Origin: Dendrocalamus latiflorus
Lineage: Eukaryota; Streptophyta; Magnoliopsida; Poales; Poaceae
Direction: 5' to 3'
Assembly: GCA_017311315.1 (NCBI GenBank)
Contig: CM029610.1
Span: 8,680,236 to 8,744,235 of the forward strand
Length of the DNA stretch: 64,000 bases
A program made the translations under genes and the position numbers. Shown in pieces: positions 22,831 to 35,030 of this stretch. Each line of letters starts with the position of its first letter. Within the stretch, counting starts at the first letter, position 1. The notes under the pieces were generated by a model that saw nothing but the letters and a program-made list of their open reading frames with translations, did no database searches and was not told the DNA's origin.

Positions 22831-24317
22831 CGCCGACGACGTCGTCGAGGGCCGAAGACGTGCCGTCCTGCCGAGGCGACGCCTACGAGGCGGACGGCGT
22901 AGTCGAGTGCCGACGACGTGCCGTCTCGCCGAGGCGAATGCCTACGAGGCGGACGGCGGAGTCGAGTGCCGAAGACGTGTCGTTCCGCCGAGGCGATGCC
23001 TACGAGGCGGACGGCGGAGTCGAGCGCCGAAGAGGTGTCGTCGAGCGCCGACGACGTGCCGTCCCGCCGAGGCGATGCCTACAAGGCGGGCGGCTGAGTC
23101 GAGCGCCGAAGACGTGTCGTCGAGCGCCGAAGACGTGCCGTCCCGCCGAGGCGATGCCTACGAGGCGGACGGCGGAGTCGAGCGCCGAAGACGTGTTGTC
23201 GAGCGCCGAAGACGTGCCGTCCCGCCGAGGCGATGCCTACGAGGCAAGCGGCTGAGTCGAGCGCCGAAGACGTGCCGTCCCGCCGAGGCGATGCCTACGA
23301 GGCGGACGGCGGAGTCGAGTGCCGAAGACGTGACGACACTGCCGAAGACGTGCCGTCCCGCCGAGGCGATGCCTACGAGGCGGGCGGTTGAGTCGAGCGC
23401 CGAAGACGTGCCATCCCGCCGAGGCGATGCCTACGAGGCGGACGGCGGAGTCGAGTGCCGAAGATGTGCCGACACTGCCGAAGACGTGCCGTCCCGCCGA
23501 GGCGATGCCTACGAGGCGGGCGGCTGAGTCGAGCGCCGAAGACGTGTCGTCGAGCGCCGACGACGTGCCGTCCCGCAAAGGCAATGCCTACGAGGCGGGC
23601 GGCTGAGTCGAGCGCCGACGACGTGCCGTCCCGCCGAGGCGATGCCTACGAGGCGGACGGCGGAGTCGAGCGCCGAAGACGTGTCGTCGAGCGCCGAAGA
23701 CGTGTCGTCCCGCCGAGGCGATGCCTACCAGGCGGGCGGCCGAGTCCAGCGCCGAAGACGTGTCGTCGAGCGCCGAGGACGTGCCGTCCCGCTGAGGCGA
23801 TGCCTACGAGGCGGACGGCGGAGTCGAGCACCGAGGATGTGCCGACCCGCCGAGGCGATGCCTACGAGGCGGGCAGCTGAGTCGAGCGTCGAAGACATGC
23901 CGTCCTGTCGAGGCGATGCCTACGAGGCGGACGGCGGAGTCGAGTGCCGAAGACGTGCCGACACTGCCGAAGACGTGCCGTCCCGCCGAGGCGATGCCTA
24001 CGAGGCGGGCAGCTGAGTCGAGCGCCGAAGACGTGCCGTCCCGCCGAGGCGGTGCCTACGAGGCGGACGGCGGAGTCGAGTGCCGAAGACGTGCCGACAC
24101 TGCCGAAGACGTGTCGTCCCGCCGAGGCGATGCCTACGAGGCGGGCGGCTGAGTCGAGCGCCGAAGACGTGCTGTCCCGCCGAGGCGATGCCTACGAGGC
24201 GGACGGCGGGGTCGAGTGCCGAAGACGTGCCGACACTGCCGAAGACGTGCCGTCCCGCCGAGGCGATGCCTACGAGGCGGACGGCGGAGTCGAGTGCCGA
24301 AGACGTGCCGACACTGC
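22831..24317. repeat. Tandem array 1, about 58-bp unit
   Basis: More than 20 units built from GCCGAAGACGTGCCGTCCCG and CCGAGGCGATGCCTACGAGG followed by CGG(A/G)CGGC. Some units carry an extra segment of about 21 bp (..TCGTCGAGCGCCGAAGACG or ..CGACACTGCCGAAGACG), giving mixed 58- and about 79-bp spacing. Several short Arg-rich ORFs run through it on both strands; these are products of the repeat, not genes. Confidence 0.92.
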
Positions 24318-24359
24318 CGTTCCCCTACCTTCAAAAAGAGTGCCCGCGAAGAGCGGGCG

Positions 24360-27300
24360 TGTAGGGACCCAGATATTAATATCCGGATTCCTCTGTGATT
24401 CCACCGCACTATTCCCTGGATCAGTAGATAGTGCTCACAGATTACAGTTCTGAATATCAAAATACATATCATGTGGAAGCGTAATTACAATAATAGACTT
24501 ACTCATGGGCCGGATAGGCCGAAATCATAAAATTGCAGCAGCGGAAGAACGAAGCACACAGGTGGGACCTTCAGGACATGCCCACAGGCAGCCAACTGGA
24601 GGGGCACGACCTAGCCCTTGACATCTTCATCTTCTCTGCCAGCTTGTCCAATCTTGTTGCTGCGGCGCAGTGATTTGATTCCTGATTCTGAATTTTGTCG
24701 CAAAAGCGAGCGTGAGCACTCCGACCCCATGCTCCGCGAGCCAATACACAGAATGCAAATAAATAGTATGCATAGCTTAACAAAGGAGAAGCTCGGGCTA
24801 TTTTATTTTGCGTAGAGTGCTTTTGAATACAATTAATTAAAAAGCCCTATGACTTAGCAATTTTGGAACAAATCATAATGTACAAGGAAATGCATTATTA
24901 CTATCGATTCAGATTCCATCCACCGTTACATGGCATCTGCACCATATAGCAATTTCTTCAGCGTTATAGCCGCTTAACTTACCACTGGGACGACACCCAG
25001 GACAACTCAAATCAGGGCCTTTCACTGCCCTCCACTTTTCCATCCCACCCACAAAACATTTTGAAATAGAACTATATCTGGTTAAGTTCCCATGTCCGCC
25101 CTTGACCGTGGGCACGGCTATTCGAATAGTTTTAGACTCTGCAGAGTTTGTACACTTTCACCACAAGAGACAATCAACTCGTTGCCCCACACGATTCCTT
25201 AGACGTGTGGTTGAGCAGACCATCACAGTGACTTTTCAAAGTATCTAGACCCTTTTGTCATCTCACTTTTATGGGAAACTGCCCACTTGCGGTGGGTCCC
25301 ATCTGTGCGCGGGATGTTTTCCCCAGCCTCTACGCAGCCGGACTTCTACCTCTCCGCAACGTAAGACAGCGGGAAAACTTCACCCTCCACTGGTGTCCCT
25401 TCAGGCCCCCTTGCCATAGCGTAGCCCCTTCACCCCCCTTACCAGTGAGATGAGTCCGGAGTTTCGATAAATTTACTTAGCCAAGTTGTAATTTACAGAC
25501 TTGTGGTTGTACTGTTTTACCCGGGAGGTCATGACAAGATTCAGTCCTTATTGGTATCTGGGCGGTCTATCACTAACCCATTTTGTGCATCCACTGCACC
25601 ACACTCACACCATCCAACCAATCCGCCCAGATATTTAAGCAAGTTGGGGATTTTGAGGGTATAAAATAGTCATGTCAAATATACCAGTCATTCCCACCAT
25701 GACTGCCCAAACCATTTTCTCATTATTAAAAGCGATCATGATGTATGGGGCATTTCAGCGCCCCCTGAGTATTAATGCAACACTAAGCGTAGCATATCAT
25801 TAGGGACTTATTTTCGAAATATTAGTATTATACTTTTGCTAGGGCGACAAGGTTTTCACATTCAATCATTCCAAAGGAGGGGTAATACTATTCAAGGTAA
25901 ACATTGGCATATAACTAGAATATCAAGTTTAGCATGTATTTGCATAAGAATAACAGCATGCATTTTGTTAATTTAAAACCAAGTAATTTTGCATAAATGT
26001 GGGCTCAACATGATCAAAGTATTGACTCGCCTGGCGCGGTTTTCCGCGGTCTTGAGCTCACACAATGATTTCTCTTGAGCTGCTGGTATTTATCTTCACT
26101 TCGAGCTTAATCTCGCTGGATCCACTGAATCTTCACGACTCCCAATTTCTAATTACGTGGCAACGACTGAATCCAAATGAAAGCAAATAACTCAGAAGAT
26201 CCAATAAATCCGAATAAACTCAACTTTTGTTTTATTATGGTTTAATGGGTGATTTGGGTGATTCGAGGCAAGGCCGGTGGTAGAGAATGATATCTCGATC
26301 CTTTATTAATAGTTCTTTTTATTATTTCTATATTTATCAAGGAGGTTCCATGAGTTAGGATGGACCTATAAGTAGGTATCATTTTGTCGAGCGTTACTTT
26401 TCAGGGCATCTGGCTTACCGAATAAATATTAGAGTCTAAGTGTATAGCAGATTATATGGTGATATTTTATGTAGCCTCAGTTTTCACTAAACCTATTTCA
26501 ACTTGAGTTAGAATTCAGCTGTACGGGCCATACATTGTCATTTCATGCTCATCGTTATTATTTATTAATCTAGTACTAAGAGTTAATTAATGATACCATT
26601 ATTATTTCATGTATGCTTTAGCTACTATTAGGCCTAACTTTACTTCAAAATTTAATTTAAACTTAGGAACCGGAGTAGGGCTTGCCATGTATCATTTTAT
26701 GTGACTCTAATTACTTGTGTTAATGGCTAAATGTTTACGTTAGAGTATTCATGTATTTATGAGATTATTTTGGTATTTGATGACCTAGGGTTTCTTTATT
26801 GTAACATATGTATATTACTATGACCTCTTGTTTTGGGTGTTCTCTGAAAACTACTGTTACTGATACTTTATTCTTTTATTAGTCGAGCCTGCTATACAGA
26901 GTACATCTTATTATTATTGTTAACTAAAGTTACCATTTAGGATTTTATGACGGCAGTGTATTACTGATAGCATTTATATATTTTAGTGGGGTCTATGGTG
27001 AACGCAAGGTTGCATTGTTGTATGTACTAGTAAGCCATATACATACCACTCGCATTTCGCTAACCACTTATTTGCATATACGTAAAGGTGCTTATATATA
27101 TACATTCATTTAAAAAGTCTCTACACTTTAGTTGTTATCAGCTTCATGTAAAAATCTGTTTATATAGCAAGCTCGTTTTACAAAGTTATATTTTCAACAT
27201 TTGCTAATTAGTAAAACCTTCCATTGGGATTTATTTAATGGCATCATCTTAAATATTGCGTATAAGTCTTAGTTTTAATTATGAGCCATCTTTATTAAAC

Positions 27301-29686
27301 TTGGGTATATACTCAAAATCATAATGCTTTTATCAATATCTTCAATAACAAATCTTTTTGATAATTATTCAAACCATATTATTAATTTTATATATATGGG
27401 TCAATCCAGATTTAAGTTTTAAATAACTCACTTATATTCTAATTAAACTTTTATTTGCTTCTCTAAACTATTCCCTAATTTTCCATGATTTTTGCTAATT
27501 TTAAATAGCTGTAAAAAGTAGGGCAAAAATGGGGAAAAAGGGGTGCTGCCGGCCGGATTTGAACACATAACCTGAGGGAGAGATGAGCCTTAAGCGCGCT
27601 CGGGCTAGCCAAGTGGGCGCAGTGCCTGGGCTGTCTTAGTGGGGCAGCAATTTAAAAGAAGTGAGTGTTGGGAGCGGCTCCGAAACAGAGCAAACGGAGG
27701 AGGCTCGGGCGGCGCTGGGAGCTGGCATCGCCGACGGAGACCGGTGGCTCGGGAGGTCGGGGCGAGGGGGAAAATGGAGAGCTGGGAGTGAGGGGAAGCT
27801 ACCGGAGTCGGCACCACGGCCGGGGCGGCGGCGAGGCTCAGCGGCCGGAGGTGAAGGTGAGCGGACGAAACAGAGCAAACGGCCAGTGCCCATTGGCGAC
27901 TGGGAAGAAGAGGAGAGAATTGGGCGGCCGTAGGAGCACAAGGGGGGGTAAGAGGATGCTCACCATGGTTCTGGCCGAGCTGTAGGGACACCACGGCGAG
28001 CCGGCAGCGGCAGCGAGCTCGGGGAGCGCTCGACGCCGGCGAGGTACAGGCTCGGAGAGGCTCGGGCGAGGTCCGGAGGAGCTTCACCTTGCTCCGAGGA
28101 GGGTGTCGGCGGAAGGAATCGACTCGGCTTCACTCCAATCGGCGGCGGGGCGCGGGGCCGGAGTTGGGGCAGAAGGGTTCGCCGGCGGCATTAGAGGCAC
28201 GGAGGACCCAATTCCTTTGGGGAGGAGGGTCAGTGGAGCAGGGCGGTTCAGCTGGGGCCTTCGGCAGTTCTTAAAGGCACGCGGGCGAGGCAAGCCTCGG
28301 GAAGGCACCCGTGCGGTCACATCGGCGAGCGGCGGGTGTAGGTTGTGCGCGGCGGATGCAGGGCGTGCGAGTCAATGGGACGGGGCAGGCGTGCTGTGAT
28401 GATGGAGAATCCTTGCGCGTGATTCCTCCATAGGGCGGCGCAAAGCACGGGAGAGGCCGTGTCGGCCGGCTTTTGCCGAGGCGGAGAGGAGGGGTGGGGG
28501 TCCGGCGCCTAGGGAGGAGGAAGGAGAGGCGCGGGCGGAGCGGGGCACAGGTGCCGCGATCTGCAGGCCGGCGGGATTCGCGCTGCGCGTGGGTGGCAGT
28601 GCTGCGGCTTTCCCGCCACGCGCGCCGCGTGATGCAGAGCAGGGGAAGGCAGGGAGGAGGGGGCCCGGTCGCACGGGAAGGAGAACGAAAGAAGGAAGGA
28701 GGGAGAAGAGGCGCGGGGTGGTCGGGCCCAGCGGCCAGTGGGAGAAAAGGAGGGAAGAAATGGGAGGAGAAAGGAAAAAGGATGGCCCACATGGAAGAGA
28801 GAGAAAAGAGGAGAATGGAAGAAAAAGGGGAAAAGAGGGCTTACACATTACTTTAAAAAATTCGGATTTTTAATTTACATTTCTATTTCTCAATTAAGAT
28901 TATTGATTTAAATATTTACACAACTTTTGAAATTTAAAATTTAAATTTTCAGCTATTGGATGTGAGTGTTTAAAACTCCTTTAGCCATTTCTTCTCTTTT
29001 ACCTAAGTAAATTCAATTTCAGATTTTTTTTATTCCCACTATTTAATATTTAAGTTTTAATTTTGTGTGTATATCCCTGAGTTTTCCATCTCTTCTAATA
29101 TTTCTGTTGTTTTTGCTGGGCTTATTATCTCTTTAAGATTATGGTTCCTAATTTCTGAAATTTTATTTCAAGTCTTTGTTCAATTACTTAAATACAAAAT
29201 ATAATAGTCCTTTTTATTTTATTTGATGTTCTTATTTTCATACCTTTATTTCCTTTATTGTTTCACTCATCATAATATATGTTTAGTGTGTTGTATATTT
29301 TGTTTTATGTATATGTACATAATTTCACATAATGTTATTTTGTTGGTTACTTAATTTTGCATCTATATTTATAGGTATTCAAAATAATATTCATTTGAAT
29401 TTATATTCCCCTATATTACTAATTATGTTATCATTGCCAAGGTAAGACTCTGTATTTTAATTCAGATTTCTCCCTCCTTATACTGGATCATCTTTTTCAG
29501 ATTCGTATTTAAAATTTTAGTTTTCTATTATTAAACAAGTTTGTTTCCTTCTGGAACCTTTTAACTCTTTGGAACTTCAACCAAAATTTCAGAAAAACAC
29601 CATAAAATCCAATTTCAAATAAAATGTATGGCAAAAATAATTCAAGAAATTTATATTTTCAAATTAAGATTTTTCAGGATGTTACA
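24360..29686 (-). mobile_element. Solo gypsy LTR, 5.3 kb, TSD GGGCG
   Basis: Plus-strand ends TGTAGGGACCC and ..CAGGATGTTACA (minus: TGTAACATCCTG..GGGTCCCTACA), flanked by GGGCG at 24355-24359 and 29687-29691. It contains both conserved blocks shared with the other long gypsy LTRs (26000-26031 and about 25105-25165), so it belongs to the same lineage as 5897-9605 and 57110-60331. It is longer because the AT-rich parts at about 26050-27540 and 28850-29680 are expanded. No polyprotein is present. The GC-rich ORFs at 27605-28870 lie in the U3/R promoter region and show no domain. Confidence 0.88.
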
Positions 29687-32360
29687 GGGCGCTTGCGGCG
29701 TAGGCCGAGGGCACTACGCACGCGGAGGCAAGGAGGCGAGACCGCCGTTCCCCTACCTTCAAAAAGAGTGCCCGCGAAGAGCGGGCGCTTGCGGCGTAGG
29801 CCGAGGGCGCTACGCACGCTGAGGTAGGGAGGCGAGACCGCCGTTCCCCTACCTTCGAAAAGAGTGCCCGCGAAGAGCGGGCGCTTGCGGCGTAGGCCGA
29901 GGGCGCTACGCACGCTGAGGTAGGGAGGCGAGACCGCCGTTCCCCTACCTTCGAAAAGCGTGCCCGCGAAGAGCGGGCACGCTTGCGGCGTAGGCCGAGG
30001 GCGCTACGCACGCTGAGGTAGGGAGGCGAGACCGTCGTTCCCCTACCTTCGAAAAACGGTGCCCGCGAAGAGCGGGCGCTTGCGGCGTAGGCCGAGGGCG
30101 CTACGCACGCTGAGGTAGGGAGGCGAGGCCGCCGTTCCCCTACCTTCGAAAAGTGTGCCCGCGAAGGGCGGGCGCTTGCGGCGTAGGCCGAGGGCGCTAC
30201 ACACGCTGAGGTAGCGAGGCGAGACCGCCGTTCCCCTACTTTCGAAAAGAGTGCCCACGAAGAGCGGGTGCTTGCTGCGTAGGCCGAGGGCGCTACGCAC
30301 GCTGAGGTAGGGAGGCGAGACCGCCATTCCCCTACCTTCGAAAAGAGTGCCCGCGAAGAGCGGGCGCTTGCGGCGTAGGGCGAGGGCACTACGCACGCTG
30401 AGGTAGGGAGGAGAGACCGCCGTTCCCCTACCTTCGAAAAGAGTGCCCGCGAAGAGTGGGCGCTCGCGGCGTAGGCCGACGGCCCTACGCACGCCGAGGT
30501 AGGGAGGCGAGACCGCCGTTCCCCTACCTTCGAAAAGAGTGCCCGCGAAGAGCGGGCGCTTGCGGCGTAGGCCGAGGGCGCTACGCACGCTGAGGTAGGG
30601 ACGCGAGACCGCCGTTCCCCTACCTTCGAAAAACGGTGCCCGCGAAGAGCGGGCGCTTGCGGCGTAGGCCGAGGGCGCTACGCACGCTGAGGTAGGGAGG
30701 CGTCGCCGCCGTTCCCCTACCTTCCAAAACAGGGCCCGCGGAGAGCGGGCGCTCGCGACGTAGGCCGAAAGCACTACGCACGCCGAGGTAGGGAGGCGAA
30801 GCCGCCGTTCCCCTACCTCAAAAAACGGTGCCCGCGAAGAGCGGGCGCTTGCGGCGTAGGTCGAGGGCGCTACGCACGCTGAGGTAGGGAGGCGTCGCCG
30901 CCGTTCCCCTACCTTCAAAAACAGGGCCCGCGAAGAGCGGGCGCTCGCGACGTAGGCCGAAAGCACTACGTACGCCGAGGTAGGGAGGCGAAGCCGCCGT
31001 TCCCCTACCTCGAAAAACGGTGCCCGCGAAGAGCGGGTGCTTGCGGCGTAGGCCAAGGGCGCTATGCACGCTGAGGTAGGGAGGCGTCGCCGCCGTTCCC
31101 CTACCTTCAAAAATAGGGCCCGCGGAAAGCGGGCGCTCGCGACGTAGGCCGAAAGCATTACGCACGCCGAGGTAGGGAGGCGAAGCCGCCATTCCCCTAC
31201 CTCGAAAAACGGTGCCCGCGAAGAGCGGGTGCTTGCGGCGTAGGCCGAGGGCGCTACGCACGCTGAGGTACGGAGGCGTCGCCGTCGTTCCCCTACCTTC
31301 AAAAACAGGGCCCGCGGAAAGCGGGCGCTCGTGACGTAGGCCGAAAGCACTACGCACGCCGAGGTAGGGAGGCGAAGCCGCCGTTCCCCTACCTTGAAAA
31401 ATGGTGCCCGCGAAGAGCGGGCGCTTGCGGCGTAGGCCGAGGGCGCTACGCACGCTGAGGTAGGGAGGCGTCGCCGCCGTTCCCCTACCTTCAAAAACAG
31501 GGCCCGCGGTGAGCGGGCGCTCGCGACGTAGGCCGAAAGCACTACGCACGCCGAGGTAGGGAGGCGAAGCCGCCGTTCCCCTACCTCAAAAAACGGTGCC
31601 CGCGAAGAGCGGGTGCTTGCGGCGTAGGCCGAGGGCGCTACGCACGCTGAGGTAGGGAGGTGTCGCCGCCGTTCCCCTACCTTCAAAAACAGGGCCCGCG
31701 GTAAGCGGGCGCTCGCGACGTAGGCCGAAAGCACTACGCACGCCGAGGTAGGGAGGCGAAGCCGCCGTTCCCCTACCTCGAAAAACGGTGCCCGCGAAGA
31801 GCGGGTGCTTGCGGCGTAGGCCGAGGGCGCTACGCACGCTGAGGTAGGGAGGCGTCGCCGCCGTTCCCCTACCTTCAAAAACAGGGCCCGCGGAAAGCGG
31901 GCGCTCGCGACGTAGGCCGAAAGCACTACGCACGCCGAGGTAGGGAGGCGAAGCCACCGTTCCCCTACCTCGAAAAACGGTGCCTGCGAAGAGCGGGCGC
32001 TTGCGGCGTAGGCCGAGGACGCTACGCACGCTGAGGTAGGGAGGCGAGACCGTCGTTCCCCTACCTTCGAAAAACGGTACCCGCGAAGAGCGGACGCTTG
32101 CGGCGTAGGCCGAGGGCGCTACGCACGCTGAGGTAGGGAGGCGTCGCCGCCGTTCCCCTACCTTCAAAAACAGGGCCCGCGGAGAGCGGGCGCTCGCGAC
32201 GTAGGCCGAAAGCACTACGCACGTTGAGGTAGGGAGGCGAAGCCGCCGTTCCCCTACCTCGAAAAACGGTGCCCGCGAAGAGCGGGCACTTGCGGCGTAG
32301 GCCGAGGCCGCTACGCACGCTAAGGTAGGGAGGCATTGCCGCCGTTCCCCTACCTTCAAA
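29687..32360. repeat. Tandem array 2, 96-bp monomer, 192-bp higher-order unit
   Basis: About 28 monomers of 96 bp. The word GCGCTTGCGGCGTAGG recurs at 29689, 29785 and 29881. From about 30655 to 31995 two monomer types alternate: the diagnostic GCTCGCGACGTAGG (one copy GCTCGTGACG) falls at 30751, 30943, 31135, 31327, 31519, 31711 and 31903, exactly 192 bp apart. Because 96 is divisible by 3 a frame of 627 codons stays open on the minus strand (30043-31926). It has no start context, no domain and simply follows the repeat. The first part-unit lies at 24318-24359, before the solo LTR that split the array. Confidence 0.93.
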
Positions 32361-32474
32361 TAGTCACGGTGCACCCCCTGGTGCAACGCGCACGAGTGCG
32401 CCATATCCAAGTGGTGCGCCGCTTAAAGCGAGGCACTCCCTTGTGTCTCGGCTGGTCGCAACTTTTTGTACTTC

Positions 32475-33425
32475 GTAGAGTGTGTGGGAACAACATCCAC
32501 GTCTTATTTTTAGTTCGTAGACTGTCGCGTGCGGAGGCGGACCTCGACGCTACGCCTTATTTATAGTCCGTAGACTCGCGCGTGCGGAGGCGGACCTCGA
32601 CGCTACGTCTTATTTAAAGTCCGTAGACTGGTGCGCGCGGAGGCGTACCTCGACGCTATGTCTTAATTTATAGTCCGTAGACTCGCGCGTGCGGAGGCGG
32701 ACCTCAACGCTACGTCTTATTTAAAGTTCGTAGACTGGTGCGTGCGGAAGCTGAGCTCAACACTACGTCTTATTTATAGTCCGTAGACTCGCGCGTGCGG
32801 AGGCGGACCTCGACACTACGTCTTATTTAAAGTCCGTAGACTGGTGCGTGCGAAAGCTGAGCTCAACGCTACGTCTTATTTATAGTCCGTAGACTCGCGC
32901 GTGCGGAAGCTGAGCTCAGCACTACGTCTTATTTAAATTCCGTAGACTGGTGCGTGCGGAAGCTGAGCTCAACGCTACGTCTTATTTATACTCCGTAGAG
33001 TGCGCGCGAAGGCGTCCCCCCGCTACGTCTTATTTAAAGTCCGTGGACTGGTGCGTGCGGAGGCGTACCTCGACACTACGTCTTATTTAAAGTCCGTAGA
33101 CTGGTGCGTGCGGAAGCTGAGCTCAACGCTACGTATTATTTATAGTCCGTAGACTCGCGCGTGCGGAAGCTGAGCTCAACGCTACGTCTTATTTAAAGTC
33201 CGTAGACTGGTGCGTGCGGAAGCTGAGCTCAACGCTACGTCTTATTTATAGTCCGTAGACTCGCGCGTGCGGAAGCTGAGCTCAACGCTACGTCTTATTT
33301 ATAGTCCGTAGACTCGCGCGTGCGGAAGCTGAGCTCAACGCTACGTCTTATTTAAAGTCCGTAGACTGGTGCGTGCGGAAGCTGAGCTCAACGCTACGTC
33401 TTATTTATACTCCGCAGAGTACACC
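32475..33425. repeat. Tandem array 3, about 53-bp unit
   Basis: About 17 copies of a unit with GTCCGTAGACTGGTGCGTGC, GGAAGCTGAGCTCAACGCTA and CGTCTTATTTA. Successive units tend to alternate TTATTTATA with TTATTTAAA, and TCGCGCGTG with TGGTGCGTG, so a dimeric organisation is visible here too. Spacings counted: 32885, 32938, 32991. Confidence 0.88.
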
Positions 33426-33868
33426 GAGGCGTAAGGCCGTCGTGCGATTTAAAATAAAAAACGAAGACCAAAAGAGAGGCATCGAAGAAATGGCCGAAGG
33501 ATTGCGACAACGAAATGCTCCAGGGTGCAGTACTGGAAAGCCCTACGGTAGCCCAAAACAGGCCAAAACCGAAGAAGCAAATACGGCCAAAACGAGCGCT
33601 CTCAGAATGGGACTGCAGTGGCAATTAAAGCCTCACTGAATAACAAGCTGCATAACCCTTTTCTTAAAGCCATGCACGCAAGAAATGCAGCGGTGATTGG
33701 TAAAGCCTCGCAAGTAATTACATACAGTGCGTACCGGGCGGGACCTCGTCGTGAGATGCAAGGCCGGCGCCTTGAGTCAAATGCTCTGGCTGCGGAGTCC
33801 TGCATGAGGCGAGCGTCGAGGTAGTCTTCATCTGTGCACAAGCCGCTGGAGGGGCCCCGAGGCTTGGT
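33421..33868. other. LARD interior, single-copy-looking
   Basis: No gene or repeat recognised between array 3 and the solo Copia LTR. Confidence 0.4.
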
Positions 33869-34643
33869 TGTTGTAAATAATCTTGTTTAGGAGTCAGGAA
33901 CAAAGTTTGGATGTAATCGAAGTCGAATTGCAGCCGCAATTCAAAGTCGAAATTAGAAACCAAGTCATAGTCATAGTTGGAATCCGAGTCGAAGTCGTAT
34001 GAGACTCGGAGTCGGAGTAGGTTGAGAACCCGTGTTGAAGTAGAACAGCCGGGTATAAAAAGAGGCTTAGAGCCATGTATTCTACAAACCAAGCAATTGA
34101 GAAAATACCAAAAAGAGGGAAAGACACAAAGCATTGTTTTGTTATGTGATTGTGCAAGACGTGGTCGGAAGGACTCACGATCACCGCAAGCGTGATCGGG
34201 AGGAGTTACGACCACGGCAAAGTTCTAGCAGGCGTGATCGAGAGGTGGTTCGACCACGCAGAGAAGGCTACGACCGCAGTGAAGATGGTCGTAAGGAGCA
34301 GCGACTACGCTGAGAAGATCAGTGCGTGATCGGAAGCAACTCCGATCACGTTGAAGGAAGTGAACGTAGTCGAAAGAGTGTTCGACTACGGTGAACAGTG
34401 ATCGCCAGCATCACTGCGTGATCGTAGAAGGCTTCGATCACGGTATCTCGAGCGGCTGAAGGAAGGCAGCGGCAGCGATATCGCAGAGCGGTCGTAAACT
34501 GCTACAGTGAAGGTACGACCTCGACTTAAAGTAATCGGTGGCGAGTTTGAGTGGTCGTACGGCATCGTAAGTGATCGGATCTGGTCGTAAACGACTCTAA
34601 CCGGTCGTAAAAGGTCCTGGGAGGTCGTAAGACCCCTACAACA
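33869..34643 (+). mobile_element. Solo Copia LTR, 775 bp, TSD TTGGT
   Basis: Starts TGTTGTAAATAATCTTG and ends CCTACAACA, flanked by TTGGT at 33864-33868 and 34644-34648. It is clearly homologous to, but more diverged than, the LTRs of the full Copia element at 36260-41900, including the GGGTATAAAAAGAGGCTTAG promoter (about 34052) and the many GTGATCG / CGATCACG words. Confidence 0.88.
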
Positions 34644-34734
34644 TTGGTGCGAAGGCGAGGCGCAACGACCCTCGGTGCGGGCTGCGGGCACACCCGCAGC
34701 ACAAAACCCGCAGATGTCGAGGCCTTGTTCGGAG

Positions 34735-35030
34735 ACCTCGTCGGAACTGCGCCCACGCGGAGCTCGTTGGAGACCTCGCCCGGACTGCGCCGACGCGGAG
34801 CTCGGAGGAGACCTCGCCGGGGCGTGCGGCGCGGAGCTCGGAGGAGACCTCACCTGGACTGCGCCGACGCGGAGCTCGGAGAAGACCTCGCCGGGACTGC
34901 GCCGACGTGGAGCTCGGAGGAGACCTCGCCGGGGCGTGCGGCGCGGAGCTCGGAGGAGACCTCGCCGGGGCGTGCGGCGCGGAGCTCGGAGGAGACCTCG
35001 CCGGGACTGCGCCGACGCGGAGGAGATGAT
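34735..35030. repeat. Tandem array 4, about 36-38-bp unit
   Basis: About eight copies of CGCGGAGCTCGGAGGAGACC plus TCGCCGGGACTGCGCCGA, or the shorter TCGCCGGGGCGTGCGG. A separate two-copy repeat of about 45 bp (GCGGGGTAGACCACGCCGCG) follows at 35103-35200. Confidence 0.85.

Noticed and set aside
22860..24453. Many overlapping Arg/Ala-rich ORFs on both strands
   Set aside because: Translation of the GC-rich 58-bp array in several frames; the peptides are repeats of one another.
27605..28873. GC-rich ORFs up to 173 codons
   Set aside because: Same situation in the 5.3-kb gypsy LTR; composition only.
30043..31926. 627-codon open frame on the minus strand, plus 235-, 243- and 274-codon neighbours
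   Set aside because: They exist only because the 96-bp tandem unit is divisible by three and lacks stops in those frames. No start context, domain or splice structure; frames end where a unit has a 1-bp indel.
22831..33425. CRISPR-like regular arrays
   Set aside because: Plant nuclear DNA; units are contiguous with no unique spacers. They are minisatellites inside a retroelement.
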